From Mycolicibacterium moriokaense (GTDB lineage Bacteria; Actinomycetota; Actinomycetes; Mycobacteriales; Mycobacteriaceae): a stretch of DNA of 64,000 nucleotides. The stretch covers positions 2,356,001-2,420,000 of the forward strand of contig NZ_AP022560.1 in the NCBI RefSeq assembly GCF_010726085.1, in the 5' to 3' direction. Below the pieces are notes generated by a model, which was given only the letters and a program-made list of their open reading frames with translations, had not been told where the DNA came from and made no database searches. Shown here one piece after another: positions 16,772 through 24,809 of this stretch; the stretch's first letter is position 1, and each line of letters opens with the position of its first letter. A program made the translations under genes and the position numbers.

Positions 16772-17932
16772 TCAGTCGCCCCGCTCGTGGGGCACGACCG
16801 TCGGCATCTCAACCCCCTCCGGGAGAACCAGCTGACCGTCGGTGTTGATGTAGCCGGAGTGTCTGGTGGGAATCGGCAGCGACGGATCCGGGCACGGCCG
16901 GTCGGTGCCGTCGCCGCAGATCCCCGACGTGAAGTACGAGCGCTTCTGCACATCCTCGGGCCACGGGTCGGCATGCGTAGCCATGAACTGCGCGGGAATG
17001 ATGTAGAAGACGAAGAACGACGCGCTGATCGCGGCGAAGATCGCCAGGAAGCGGACGAACTGCTGTTTGGCGAAACCGCCTCGGACGTTGTCCAATCCGC
17101 GTTCGACGACGGTGCGGCCGCGGTCATCGGTGAAGAACCGTAGGCAGCACAGCGCGGCCTGCACGCCGCCCCACATCAGGCCCTCGTAGATCGGCCACTG
17201 GTAGTAGGTGCCGGCGTTGATCGACAGTGACTGTATGGCGCCGGGGAAGGTGTACATCCCCAACGGCATCAACACGAGGCCCTCCATTACGAAGTCGAAG
17301 ACGAACCCGAACGCGAACGCCACTCCGATCAGGCCTTTGGTGCCGAGCCGTGGCCACCGCTGTTGCGCCTTGCGCATCACCCAGCAGCCGAAGATCGTGC
17401 ATAGCAGCACGCCGTAGGCGTAGCCAGAGACGTTGATTCCCAAGGGTTCAGCCACCTGCGCGCCCGGCCGCTCCGGGGAGAGCCAACCCGGGACGTGCGG
17501 TGCCCACGAGCCCATGTTGAACGCCCAGGCGTTGTAGGTGCACCAGGTGTTGATGTAGTTCAGCAGCGGGTCCTGGAAGAAGAACAATCCCGTGGACACC
17601 ATGATCATGCCGTCCAACGTGATCCGTCGTTCCCGTCGCCACGGCCGGATGATGAACCACCAGATGGCGACGGGGAACAGCACCGGTGAGCCGATCTGCC
17701 AGAGCATCAGCGCGACCTTCATGAAGGTCGGCGGATCGGTCGGCCCGGGGTCGACGCGCGTGAAGTAGGGGCCGGTGATCCAGCGGATCCACACGTAGCC
17801 CTGCAGGGCCAGGATGAGGCCGCCCGCGGTCGCCCAGTAGTAGACGCGCCGCGAGGGTGTCGCCGGCGTATCCAGGCCGGCGGTGTCCAGTGATTCGGTG
17901 GTCGCGGGTTTCCTGTTCGACAGATCGCTCAC
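16772..17932 (-). CDS. AveC-like multi-pass membrane protein
   Basis: A 386-residue integral membrane protein with about seven hydrophobic segments (for example YWATAGGLILALQGYVW, GSPVLFPVAIWWFII, YGVLLCTIFGCW, FLAIFAAISASFFVFYIIP) and a hydrophilic, Cys-containing C-terminus. It resembles proteins annotated as spirocyclase AveC family, named after the avermectin enzyme that forms a spiroketal. Conserved acidic/aromatic patches (FDFVMEGLVLMP, WPIYEGLMWGG) sit in membrane segments and may form the active site. The GTG at 17932 follows GAGAGGGG. First gene of an operon with NorQ- and NorD-like genes and divergent from a TetR gene. The enzymatic role here is unknown. Confidence 0.78.
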   Translation of the reverse strand: MSDLSNRKPATTESLDTAGLDTPATPSRRVYYWATAGGLILALQGYVWIRWITGPYFTRVDPGPTDPPTFMKVALMLWQIGSPVLFPVAIWWFIIRPWRRERRITLDGMIMVSTGLFFFQDPLLNYINTWCTYNAWAFNMGSWAPHVPGWLSPERPGAQVAEPLGINVSGYAYGVLLCTIFGCWVMRKAQQRWPRLGTKGLIGVAFAFGFVFDFVMEGLVLMPLGMYTFPGAIQSLSINAGTYYQWPIYEGLMWGGVQAALCCLRFFTDDRGRTVVERGLDNVRGGFAKQQFVRFLAIFAAISASFFVFYIIPAQFMATHADPWPEDVQKRSYFTSGICGDGTDRPCPDPSLPIPTRHSGYINTDGQLVLPEGVEMPTVVPHERGD

Positions 17933-17959
17933 GACGACGCCCCTCTCATCGTCGGCCAA

Positions 17960-17983
17960 GATACCACCGAGTATCTCAGTATC
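17960..17983. promoter_or_regulatory. GATAC/GTATC repeats in divergent promoter, possible TetR site
   Basis: GATAC (17960-17964) and GTATC (17971-17975) form an inverted repeat; AGTATC occurs twice, 8 bases apart (17970-17975 and 17978-17983). The cluster lies between the AveC-like gene (start 17932) and the TetR gene (start 18020), as expected for a TetR operator. Confidence 0.45.
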
Positions 17984-18019
17984 CAATGGGGATCTTAGAT
18001 TCTGTGGCAGACTCGGGCC

Positions 18020-18622
18020 ATGGTGGAGGAATGGACCAGGGAGCGACGCCTGGAACGCACCCGTTCGCTCCTCCTCGACGCCGCCGAGGAAGTGTTCGCC
18101 GAAAAGGGTTTCACCCCAGCCAGTCTCGACGACATCGCGCGTGCCGCCGGCTATACCAAGGGTGCGATCTACAAACACTTCTCGACCAAAGAAGACCTCT
18201 TCCTGGCCGTCAGCGACCGCTACTGGCGTCGCTACTTCGACAATTTCGCCGAGGTCATGGCGTCGGCCAAGCAGATCGGCGCCCGCGAGTTCGACGAGAT
18301 CGCCAAGCGGTGGCGCAAGCTCAGCCGCGACCGCGGCGCCGAACACGCCGCGCTCGGACACGAGTTCACGCTGTATCTGCTGCGCAACCCCGACGCGCGG
18401 GAACGGGTGGCCGCCAAGAGGTCTGAGGTCGTGGAGGCGCTGACCAAGTTCATCGTCAACGGAATAGACCGGATGGGGGGCGCCCTGCTGATCCCCCCGC
18501 GTACCTTCGCTCAGGTGCTCATCGCCACCAGCGACGCCGTTGTCCTCGGCAGCGAACTCGATGACGTCGACCTCTACCGGCCCATCATCGAGATGTACGC
18601 GTCCGCGATCAAACTGCCCTGA
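18020..18622 (+). CDS. TetR-family transcriptional regulator
   Basis: A 200-residue TetR protein: DAAEEVFAEKGFTPASLDDIA, AGYTKGAIYKHFSTKEDLFLAV is a textbook HTH. ATG at 18020. It is divergent from the AveC-like/NorQ/NorD operon and lies 119 bases upstream of the first Rieske gene on the same strand, so it could control either or both. The intergenic stretch 17933-18019 carries GTATC-type repeats; the one before the Rieske gene carries GTCACG/CGTGAC (18636-18651). Confidence 0.9.
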   Translation: MVEEWTRERRLERTRSLLLDAAEEVFAEKGFTPASLDDIARAAGYTKGAIYKHFSTKEDLFLAVSDRYWRRYFDNFAEVMASAKQIGAREFDEIAKRWRKLSRDRGAEHAALGHEFTLYLLRNPDARERVAAKRSEVVEALTKFIVNGIDRMGGALLIPPRTFAQVLIATSDAVVLGSELDDVDLYRPIIEMYASAIKLP

Positions 18623-18635
18623 CCAGGGCATTTCT

Positions 18636-18651
18636 GTCACGACGCCGTGAC
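18636..18651. promoter_or_regulatory. Small inverted repeat ahead of Rieske operon
   Basis: GTCACG (18636-18641) and CGTGAC (18646-18651) with a 4-base loop lie in the 119-base gap between the TetR stop and the first Rieske gene. It could be an operator or a weak terminator; a shorter CCCTG/CAGGG-like hairpin directly precedes it at the TetR 3' end. Confidence 0.35.
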
Positions 18652-18741
18652 GCAACGGATGAATATCAACTACTTGCGATTGATTCGTCGAGCAGATAGC
18701 GTCAGCTCTACAGCCCCCACAGATGTCGACAGGAACATGCG

Positions 18742-20007
18742 ATGGCTCGATTCCCGAAACCACCCGAAGGCAGCTGGACGGAGCACTATCCGGAACTCGG
18801 CACGGACCCCGTCTCCTATGAGGACTCGATCAGCCCCGAGTACTACGAGACCGAACGCAAGGCCGTGTTCAAACGCGCCTGGCTCAATGTCGGTCGCGTC
18901 GAACAACTTCCGCGCAAAGGCAGCTACTTCACCAAGGAACTGAAGGTCGTCAACACCTCGATCATCGTGGTGCGAACCACCTCCGGAGAGGTCAAGGCGT
19001 ACCACAACATCTGCCGTCACCGCGGCAACAAGCTGGTGTGGAACGACATGCCGCTGGAAGAGACCAGCGGGGTGTGCAGGCAGTTCACCTGCAAGTACCA
19101 CGCCTGGCGCTACGACCTCGACGGAAATCTGACGTTCGTGCAGCAGGAGGGGGAGTTCTTCGACCTCGACAAGAGTCGCTACGGGCTGGTGCCTGTGCAC
19201 TGCGAGGTCTGGGAGGGGTTCATCTTCGTGAACTTCGCACCCGAACCCGAGCAGAGGCTGCGCGATTTCCTCGGTCCGATGATCACCGGTCTCGAGGGCT
19301 ATCCGTTCGGCGAGATGACCTCGCGCTTCTATTACCGCTCAGAGGTGAAGGCGAACTGGAAGCTCTACATGGATGCGTTCCAGGAGTTCTATCACGCACC
19401 CATCCTGCACGCGAACCAGTCGCCGTCGACGTATTCGAAAGCGGCCGCGGAGGCAGGCTTCGAGGCGCCGCACTACCGCATCGACGGCCCGCACCGGTTG
19501 GTGAGCACGTCGGGTGTCCGGGCGTGGGAGATGGATCCCGAGATGCGCAAGCCAATGGAGGACATCTGCCAGAGCGGACTGTTCGGGCCGTGGGACAAGC
19601 CGGATCTCGGACCGATGCCCGAAGGCCTCAATCCCGCGAAATGCGAACCGTGGGGCCTGGATTCGTTCCAGCTCTTCCCGAACTTCGTGATCCTGGTCTG
19701 GGGCCAGGGGTGGTATCTGACCTATCACTATTGGCCGACGTCGTACAACACGCACATTTTCGAGGGCACGTTGTACTTCCCGCAGCCGCGAACCCCGCGC
19801 GAGCGCATCGCCCAGGAGTTGGCGGCCGTCTCCTTCAAGGAGTACGGACTGCAGGATGCCAACACGTTGGAGGCCACCCAGACGATGATCGAGGGCAGAG
19901 CCGTCAACGAGTTCCTGCTGTGTGACCAGGAAGTGCTCATCCGCCATCTGCACAAAGAGACCGCCGCCTGGGTGGACGAGTACCAACGCAAGACGGCGGG
20001 GGTGTGA
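18742..20007 (+). CDS. Rieske non-haem iron oxygenase, alpha subunit (copy 1)
   Basis: A 421-residue ring-hydroxylating-type oxygenase. The Rieske [2Fe-2S] centre is C91-R-H93 and C117-KY-H120. The catalytic iron site is E215-FY-H218-APIL-H223, with D395 (CDQE) the likely third ligand. In naphthalene-dioxygenase-type enzymes the residue three before the first His is a bridging Asp; here it is Glu, as reported for the carnitine monooxygenase CntA. ATG 18742 follows an AGGA. About two thirds identical by eye to the second copy at 23181. Followed after three bases by a ~110-residue partner gene, with a 2Fe-2S ferredoxin gene further down the operon. Substrate unknown. Confidence 0.92.
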   Translation: MARFPKPPEGSWTEHYPELGTDPVSYEDSISPEYYETERKAVFKRAWLNVGRVEQLPRKGSYFTKELKVVNTSIIVVRTTSGEVKAYHNICRHRGNKLVWNDMPLEETSGVCRQFTCKYHAWRYDLDGNLTFVQQEGEFFDLDKSRYGLVPVHCEVWEGFIFVNFAPEPEQRLRDFLGPMITGLEGYPFGEMTSRFYYRSEVKANWKLYMDAFQEFYHAPILHANQSPSTYSKAAAEAGFEAPHYRIDGPHRLVSTSGVRAWEMDPEMRKPMEDICQSGLFGPWDKPDLGPMPEGLNPAKCEPWGLDSFQLFPNFVILVWGQGWYLTYHYWPTSYNTHIFEGTLYFPQPRTPRERIAQELAAVSFKEYGLQDANTLEATQTMIEGRAVNEFLLCDQEVLIRHLHKETAAWVDEYQRKTAGV

Positions 20008-20010
20008 CCG

Positions 20011-20340
20011 ATGACTGCGAAGCTGCCGCCCGAATTCGCTGACCTGGAACGGTTCTCGGAGTGGTGCCTGGCGACCGAACCCGAACGCTACGCGAAGCGG
20101 TTGGCCAGTTCGATGGCCGAGATGCAGGCGTTCTACGACGCCATCACCCCGCGTGCGGAGGAGGCGATCGCGTTCTGCGACAAGTTCTCCCTCGACGACA
20201 TGCCCGAGGACGTCCTGAACCTGATGCACCTGCTGTATTCGATGATCATGGTGTCCTTCCCGGTCGAGTGCTGGAAGCAGCCACGCGTGCCCGACTCCGG
20301 CGCCGCGTCGTTGGACTGCCTGTCTGAACCGGTGCCGTGA
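20011..20340 (+). CDS. Small helical protein paired with Rieske oxygenase (copy 1)
   Basis: A 109-residue protein of unknown family, mostly helical. It is clearly homologous to the protein at 24455: both contain WCLATE-ER, EEAI..CDKF, LDD-PEDVLNL-HL and YSMIMVS, and end in PVP. Each copy follows a Rieske oxygenase gene by a few bases. It is too short for, and unlike, the SnoaL-fold beta subunit of classical dioxygenases, so it may be a new accessory or small subunit. No signal peptide or metal motif is seen. The stop overlaps the next GTG start. Confidence 0.85.
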   Translation: MTAKLPPEFADLERFSEWCLATEPERYAKRLASSMAEMQAFYDAITPRAEEAIAFCDKFSLDDMPEDVLNLMHLLYSMIMVSFPVECWKQPRVPDSGAASLDCLSEPVP

Positions 20341-21599
20341 CCGGGCCGACCGTCCTGCGCGCCCAGCGCTGGGCCGACATCGACGCGGGCGAGGTGCGCG
20401 CTCCTGCCGCGATCGTGGTGGACGGCAATCGGATCGCGGAGGTCAATCCCGCTGAGCTGCCTGCGGATGCCACCGTCGTCGACCTCGGTGACGTGACCTT
20501 GCTGCCGGGGTTGATGGACATGGAACTCAACCTGCTGATCGGCGGTCCTGGCGGTCCCGAAGGGCTACCGAACCCGATGCACGGCGTGCAGGACGACCCC
20601 GTCTATCGCACCCTGCGTGGCGCGGTCAACGCACGCACCACGCTGGAGGCCGGCTTCACCACCGTCCGCAACCTCGGTCTCATGGTGAAGACGGGCGGCT
20701 ATCTGCTCGACGTCGCACTGCAACGCGCCATCGACCAGGGTTGGCACGTCGGCCCCCGCATCTATCCGGCGGGACATGCCATCACCCCGTACGGGGGGCA
20801 CCTCGACCCTACGGTGTTCCAGCGGCTGGCACCGGGCATCATGCCGTTGTCCGTCGCCGAGGGCATCGCCAACGGTGTGGACGACGTGCGCGCGTGCGTG
20901 CGCTACCAGGTCCGGCACGGCGCGAAGTTGATCAAGGTGTCGGCGTCAGGTGGCGTGATGTCGCACAGCACGGCACCGGGCGCGCAGCAGTACTCCGACG
21001 ACGAGTTCGCCGCGATCGCCGACGAGGCACACCGCGCCGGTGTACGCGTGGCCGCGCATGCGGTGGGGGACAGCGCTATTCGGGCCTGCATTCGTGCAGG
21101 GATCGACTGCATCGAGCACGGTTTCCTCGCCACCGACGACACGATCAAGCTGATGGCCGACACCGGCACGTTCCTGGTGTCGACCACCTATCTGACCGAG
21201 GCGATGGCCGTCGACCGCATCGCCCCTGAGCTCCGCAAGAAGGCGGAGGTGGTGTTCCCGCAAGCACAGGCGATGCTGCCCAAGGCGATCGCCGCCGGAG
21301 TGCGGATCGCCTGCGGAACCGACGCGCCGGCGATCCCGCACGGGCAGAACGCGAAAGAGCTGTGTGCACTCGTCGACCGCGGTATGACACCGATGCAGGC
21401 GCTCCGCGCGGCCACGGTCACCAGCGCCGAACTGATCGAGACCGACGACGAATTGGGCCGTCTCGCACCGGGTTACCTCGCCGACATCATCGCGGTGCCG
21501 GGCGACCCGTCGCAGGACATCACGACCACGCTCGACGTGCGCTTCGTGATGAAGGACGGCCGCGTCTACAAGCAGGACGGTATTAGCGATGGCGCGTGA
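20337..21599 (+). CDS. Amidohydrolase-superfamily protein lacking the HxH motif
   Basis: A 420-residue imidazolonepropionase/prolidase-like amidohydrolase with flanking beta-sandwich strands (start and C-terminus RLAPGYLADIIAV). Most metal-site residues are present: K200 (KLIKVSASGG), H241 (AAHAVGD), H261 (IEHGF), D329 (CGTDAP). However, the usual DxHxH after LPGL(I/M) reads D61-M-E63-L-N65, so both metal-binding His are replaced. The enzyme may hold one metal, use Glu/Asn as ligands, or be non-hydrolytic. GTG 20337 overlaps the preceding stop. It belongs to the Rieske operon; a ring-opening or lactone/amide hydrolysis step would fit but is inferred. Confidence 0.88.
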   Translation: MTGPTVLRAQRWADIDAGEVRAPAAIVVDGNRIAEVNPAELPADATVVDLGDVTLLPGLMDMELNLLIGGPGGPEGLPNPMHGVQDDPVYRTLRGAVNARTTLEAGFTTVRNLGLMVKTGGYLLDVALQRAIDQGWHVGPRIYPAGHAITPYGGHLDPTVFQRLAPGIMPLSVAEGIANGVDDVRACVRYQVRHGAKLIKVSASGGVMSHSTAPGAQQYSDDEFAAIADEAHRAGVRVAAHAVGDSAIRACIRAGIDCIEHGFLATDDTIKLMADTGTFLVSTTYLTEAMAVDRIAPELRKKAEVVFPQAQAMLPKAIAAGVRIACGTDAPAIPHGQNAKELCALVDRGMTPMQALRAATVTSAELIETDDELGRLAPGYLADIIAVPGDPSQDITTTLDVRFVMKDGRVYKQDGISDGA

Positions 21600-22059
21600 A
21601 ACGAGCATGGAGCTCGTCGACAACCTGCTGTGGCACCTCAAGCAGGCCTGGTACTTCTCGCTGACGGCGGTGAACGACGCGGTCAGCCAGCACGGCGTCA
21701 GCACCGCGCAGATCGGCATCCTGCGTCAGCTCGCCAACGAACCGGGGCTATCGGGTGCAGAGCTCGCCCGCCGGCTGTTGATCACACCGCAGGGAGTGCA
21801 GCTCGCGCTGAAGTCGCTGGAACAGCGGGGCCTGGTCGAGCGCAAGCCGGATCCGCAGCACGCGCGAATCCTGCAGGCGCAGCTGACCGCCGAGGGTCGG
21901 GAGGTGGCGAACGCGGTCGTCGGTGACGCGATCGCAGCCCACGACGCCGTCTTCGGCGTGCTGTCTCCCCAAGAGCAGGAGACACTGCGCGACCTGCTGG
22001 CGCGGGTAGTGGAGAAGGGGACCGGCCACACACTCTTCAACGACCACATCGGGGACTGA
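21589..22059 (+). CDS. MarR-family transcriptional regulator
   Basis: A 156-residue winged-helix MarR protein: VSTAQIGILRQLANEPGLSGAELARRLLITPQ, then SLEQRGLVERKPDPQHARILQAQLTAEG (wing) and C-terminal dimer helices. It overlaps the end of the amidohydrolase gene by 11 bases; ATG 21607 is an alternative. It is embedded within the Rieske operon rather than divergent from it, so it probably senses a pathway compound and acts on the operon promoter or elsewhere. Confidence 0.88.
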   Translation: MARETSMELVDNLLWHLKQAWYFSLTAVNDAVSQHGVSTAQIGILRQLANEPGLSGAELARRLLITPQGVQLALKSLEQRGLVERKPDPQHARILQAQLTAEGREVANAVVGDAIAAHDAVFGVLSPQEQETLRDLLARVVEKGTGHTLFNDHIGD

Positions 22060-22065
22060 CGCGAG

Positions 22066-22374
22066 ATGTCACCAGACGACGTGACCTGTGTCGCCGAGGC
22101 GACCGAGGAAGTGACGATCGAGCTCGACGGTCGGACCACCACGCTGAAGTACCGCGAGGGTGAGACCCTGCTCCAGAGTGCGCGCGCAGCGGCACTGCAG
22201 CCGCCGTACTCGTGCGAAATCGGTTCCTGCGGATCGTGTATGGCCCGGATCGTCGAGGGCAGCGCGCGCATGGTGAACAACGACGCACTAGAAGACGACG
22301 AGGTCGCGGAGGGCTGGGTGCTGACCTGCCAGTCGTTGCCGACGAGCAGAGCCGTGCGGGTGGTGTACGAGTAG
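22066..22374 (+). CDS. Plant-type [2Fe-2S] ferredoxin
   Basis: A 102-residue ferredoxin with the C-x4-C-x2-C-x29-C cluster pattern: C50, C55, C58 and C88 (SCEIGSCGSC ... VLTC). Preceding PPYS and following MARI are typical. It probably delivers electrons to one or both Rieske oxygenases of this operon. No dedicated flavin reductase gene is in the operon, so the reductase must be supplied elsewhere, or the SDR's cofactor pool is used indirectly. Confidence 0.92.
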   Translation: MSPDDVTCVAEATEEVTIELDGRTTTLKYREGETLLQSARAAALQPPYSCEIGSCGSCMARIVEGSARMVNNDALEDDEVAEGWVLTCQSLPTSRAVRVVYE

Positions 22375-22391
22375 TGACGGAGGGTCGTGCG

Positions 22392-23135
22392 ATGAACCGA
22401 GTTGCGGTGGTGACCGGTGGTGCGTCGGGTATGGGGGAGGCGATCTGCCACGAGCTCGGCGCCCGTGGGCACAAGATCGCAGTTCTGGACGTCAACGGCG
22501 AGGCGGCGCAACGGGTCTCGGAGCAGCTGCGAGAGAAGGGCGTGGAGGCGCTGAGTGCGGCGGTCGACGTCAGCGATCGCGCGGCGGTCGAGGCGGCCTT
22601 CGCGAGGGTGCGCGCGGAACTGGGCCCGGTGCACATCCTGGTCACCAGCGCAGGTGTGGTCGACTTCTGCGCCTTCACCGACATCACACCCGAGAAGTGG
22701 ACACGACTGGTCGACGTCAACCTGACAGGAACATTTCACTGCGCGCAGGTGGCGGTGCCGGACATGGTCGAGGCCGGCTGGGGCCGCATCGTGATGATCT
22801 CGTCCTCGAGCGCACAGCGCGGTTCGCCGCGAATGGCGCACTACGCCGCGTCCAAGGGCGCGCTGCTGTCGTTGACCAAATCGCTTGCCCGCGAATACGG
22901 ACCAGCGGGTATCACGGTGAACAACATTCCGCCGTCGGCCATCGAGACGCCGATGCAGCACGCGGGTCAGGCCGCGGGGCATCTTCCGTCCAACGAACAG
23001 ATGGCGCAGAGCGTCCCGCTGGGGCACCTCGGCACCGCCGAAGACGTCGCTGTCGCGGTGGGGTTCCTCTGCACGGAGCAGGCCGGCTTCATCACGGGTC
23101 AGATCCTGGGTGTCAACGGCGGATCGGTGATGTGA
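22392..23135 (+). CDS. SDR-family oxidoreductase in Rieske operon
   Basis: A 247-residue FabG-like SDR: VVTGGASGMGEA, LVTSAGVVDF, ISSSSAQRGS, YAASK, C-terminal GQILGVNGG. Start ATG 22392 is chosen because GGAGGG (22379-22384) lies seven bases upstream; a GTG at 22374 would overlap the ferredoxin stop. It closely resembles the SDR at 53745 (shared SSS motif, YGPAGITVN, GQILGVNGG). In Rieske pathways an SDR often oxidises the cis-diol or alcohol product; that is the likely role. Confidence 0.9.
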   Translation: MNRVAVVTGGASGMGEAICHELGARGHKIAVLDVNGEAAQRVSEQLREKGVEALSAAVDVSDRAAVEAAFARVRAELGPVHILVTSAGVVDFCAFTDITPEKWTRLVDVNLTGTFHCAQVAVPDMVEAGWGRIVMISSSSAQRGSPRMAHYAASKGALLSLTKSLAREYGPAGITVNNIPPSAIETPMQHAGQAAGHLPSNEQMAQSVPLGHLGTAEDVAVAVGFLCTEQAGFITGQILGVNGGSVM

Positions 23136-23180
23136 CCGTGCCATCACGTCCGAATCTTGGAGTACCAGAGGGAGGTTCAC

Positions 23181-24452
23181 ATGGGTAAGTGGCCCAAACC
23201 GGCCGAGGGCAGCTGGACCGAGCACTACCCGGGACTCGGCACCGGAGGAGTGTCGTTCCGCGATTCGACCTCGCCCGAGTTCTACGAACTCGAGCGCGAA
23301 GCGGTCTTCAAACGGGCCTGGCTGAACGTCGGCCGAGTGGAGGAACTGCCACGTGTCGGCAGCTACTTCACCAAGGAGATCGAGGCCGCACGGACATCGG
23401 TGATCGTGGTGAAGGGCAAGGACGACACGATCCGCGCCTTCTACAACATCTGCCGCCACCGCGGAAACAAGCTGGTGTGGAACGACTTTCCCAATGAGGA
23501 GGTCAAGGGCACCTGTCGCCAGTTCACCTGCAAGTACCACGGATGGCGCTACGGGCTCGACGGCGCGCTGACCTTCGTGCAGCAGCCCGGCGAGTTCTTC
23601 GACCTCGACACCGAGCAGTTCGGACTCGGTCCGGTGCACTGCGACGTCTGGAACGGGTTCATCTTCGTCAACTTCGATCCACAGCCGCGGTGGAGCCTGC
23701 GGGAGTTCCTCGGACCGATGATCACGGCGCTGGACGACTACCCGTTCGGCCAGATGACCGAGCGGTACGACTTCATCGCGCACAACAACAGCAACTGGAA
23801 GATCTTCGCCGACGCCTTCCAGGAGTACTACCACGTGCCATCGCTGCATTCCCAACAGGTTCCGTCGGCCGTGCGCCAGCCCAATGCCACGTTCGAGTGC
23901 GGACATTTCCAGATCGACGGGCCGCACCGGCTGGTCTCGACCGCGGGTACCCGGCGGTGGCTGCTCGATCCGGAGTTCATGTATCCCGTCGAACGGGCCA
24001 CCCGCAGCGGACTGGTCGGCCCCTGGCGGACGCCGGAGACGCATTTCTCCGCCGGCCTGAACCCCGGTGGCATCGAACCGTGGGGCATCACCAACTTCCA
24101 GATCTTCCCCAACCTGGAGATCCTCATCTACCACGGCTGGTACCTGCTGTACCGCTACTGGCCGACGTCGCACAACACCCACAGGTTCGAGGCGTACAAC
24201 GCATTTCATCCCGCGCGCACAGTGCGTGAACGCATCGAACACGAAGTCGCGTCGGTGGTATTGAAGGAGTTCGCGCTGCAGGACGCCGGCATGCTCGGTG
24301 GTACCCAGGCCGCCCTCGAGTACGGCCTGGACGAGCCGATCGTCGACGACTTCCCGCTCAACGACCAGGAGATCCTGGTTCGTCATCTGCACAAGGTGGT
24401 CGTCGACTGGGTCGAGGAATACCAGAACGAGCGCCGTCCGGTGGGGGTGTGA
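23181..24452 (+). CDS. Rieske non-haem iron oxygenase, alpha subunit (copy 2)
   Basis: A 423-residue oxygenase, paralogue of the one at 18742. Motifs occupy the same positions: C91/H93 and C117/H120 for the Rieske centre; E215, H218, H223 and D395 for the mononuclear iron. The bridging residue is again Glu. Strong Shine-Dalgarno GAGGGAGG before ATG 23181. Differences are concentrated after residue 225, the region that normally shapes the substrate pocket, so the two copies may act on different substrates or successive positions. Followed by its own copy of the small partner gene. Confidence 0.92.
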   Translation: MGKWPKPAEGSWTEHYPGLGTGGVSFRDSTSPEFYELEREAVFKRAWLNVGRVEELPRVGSYFTKEIEAARTSVIVVKGKDDTIRAFYNICRHRGNKLVWNDFPNEEVKGTCRQFTCKYHGWRYGLDGALTFVQQPGEFFDLDTEQFGLGPVHCDVWNGFIFVNFDPQPRWSLREFLGPMITALDDYPFGQMTERYDFIAHNNSNWKIFADAFQEYYHVPSLHSQQVPSAVRQPNATFECGHFQIDGPHRLVSTAGTRRWLLDPEFMYPVERATRSGLVGPWRTPETHFSAGLNPGGIEPWGITNFQIFPNLEILIYHGWYLLYRYWPTSHNTHRFEAYNAFHPARTVRERIEHEVASVVLKEFALQDAGMLGGTQAALEYGLDEPIVDDFPLNDQEILVRHLHKVVVDWVEEYQNERRPVGV

Positions 24453-24454
24453 CC

Positions 24455-24790
24455 ATGGCCGACGCCCGACTGCCGAGTGCGTTCGCCGAATTCGAGACCT
24501 ACGCCGAGAAGTGGTGTCTGGCAACAGAAGCCGAACGGTGGAACACGCGATTGGCCACCCCGATGCCCGAGATCCGCGAGTTCTACGATGCTTTCACGCC
24601 ACGGTTTGAGGAGGCGATCGACTATTGCGACAAGTTTCCTCTCGATGACCTGCCCGAGGACGTCCTGAACCTGCTGCATCTCATCTATTCGATGATCATG
24701 GTTTCGATGGCCGTCGAGGTCTTCGGCACTCAGAAACCGACCGACTCTGCGGACGCGGAACTGCACCGCGTCAGCGCGCCGGTGCCGTGA
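24455..24790 (+). CDS. Small helical protein paired with Rieske oxygenase (copy 2)
   Basis: A 111-residue protein homologous to the one at 20011 (shared KWCLATE-ER, FYDAFTPR-EEAI, CDKFPLDDLPEDVLNLLHL, YSMIMVS and terminal PVP). ATG 24455 mirrors the spacing seen in copy 1; a GTG at 24449 overlapping the Rieske stop is also in frame. Repetition of the Rieske/small-protein pair within one operon argues for a physical or functional partnership. Family unknown to me. Confidence 0.82.
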   Translation: MADARLPSAFAEFETYAEKWCLATEAERWNTRLATPMPEIREFYDAFTPRFEEAIDYCDKFPLDDLPEDVLNLLHLIYSMIMVSMAVEVFGTQKPTDSADAELHRVSAPVP

Positions 24791-24809
24791 CAGACAGGAC
24801 GACTCGAAA

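Noticed and set aside
21726..24524. A 932-codon minus-strand open frame across the Rieske operon
   Set aside because: It spans several real plus-strand genes (MarR, ferredoxin, SDR, Rieske), is Arg/His-rich and lacks any domain; it is an antisense artefact.
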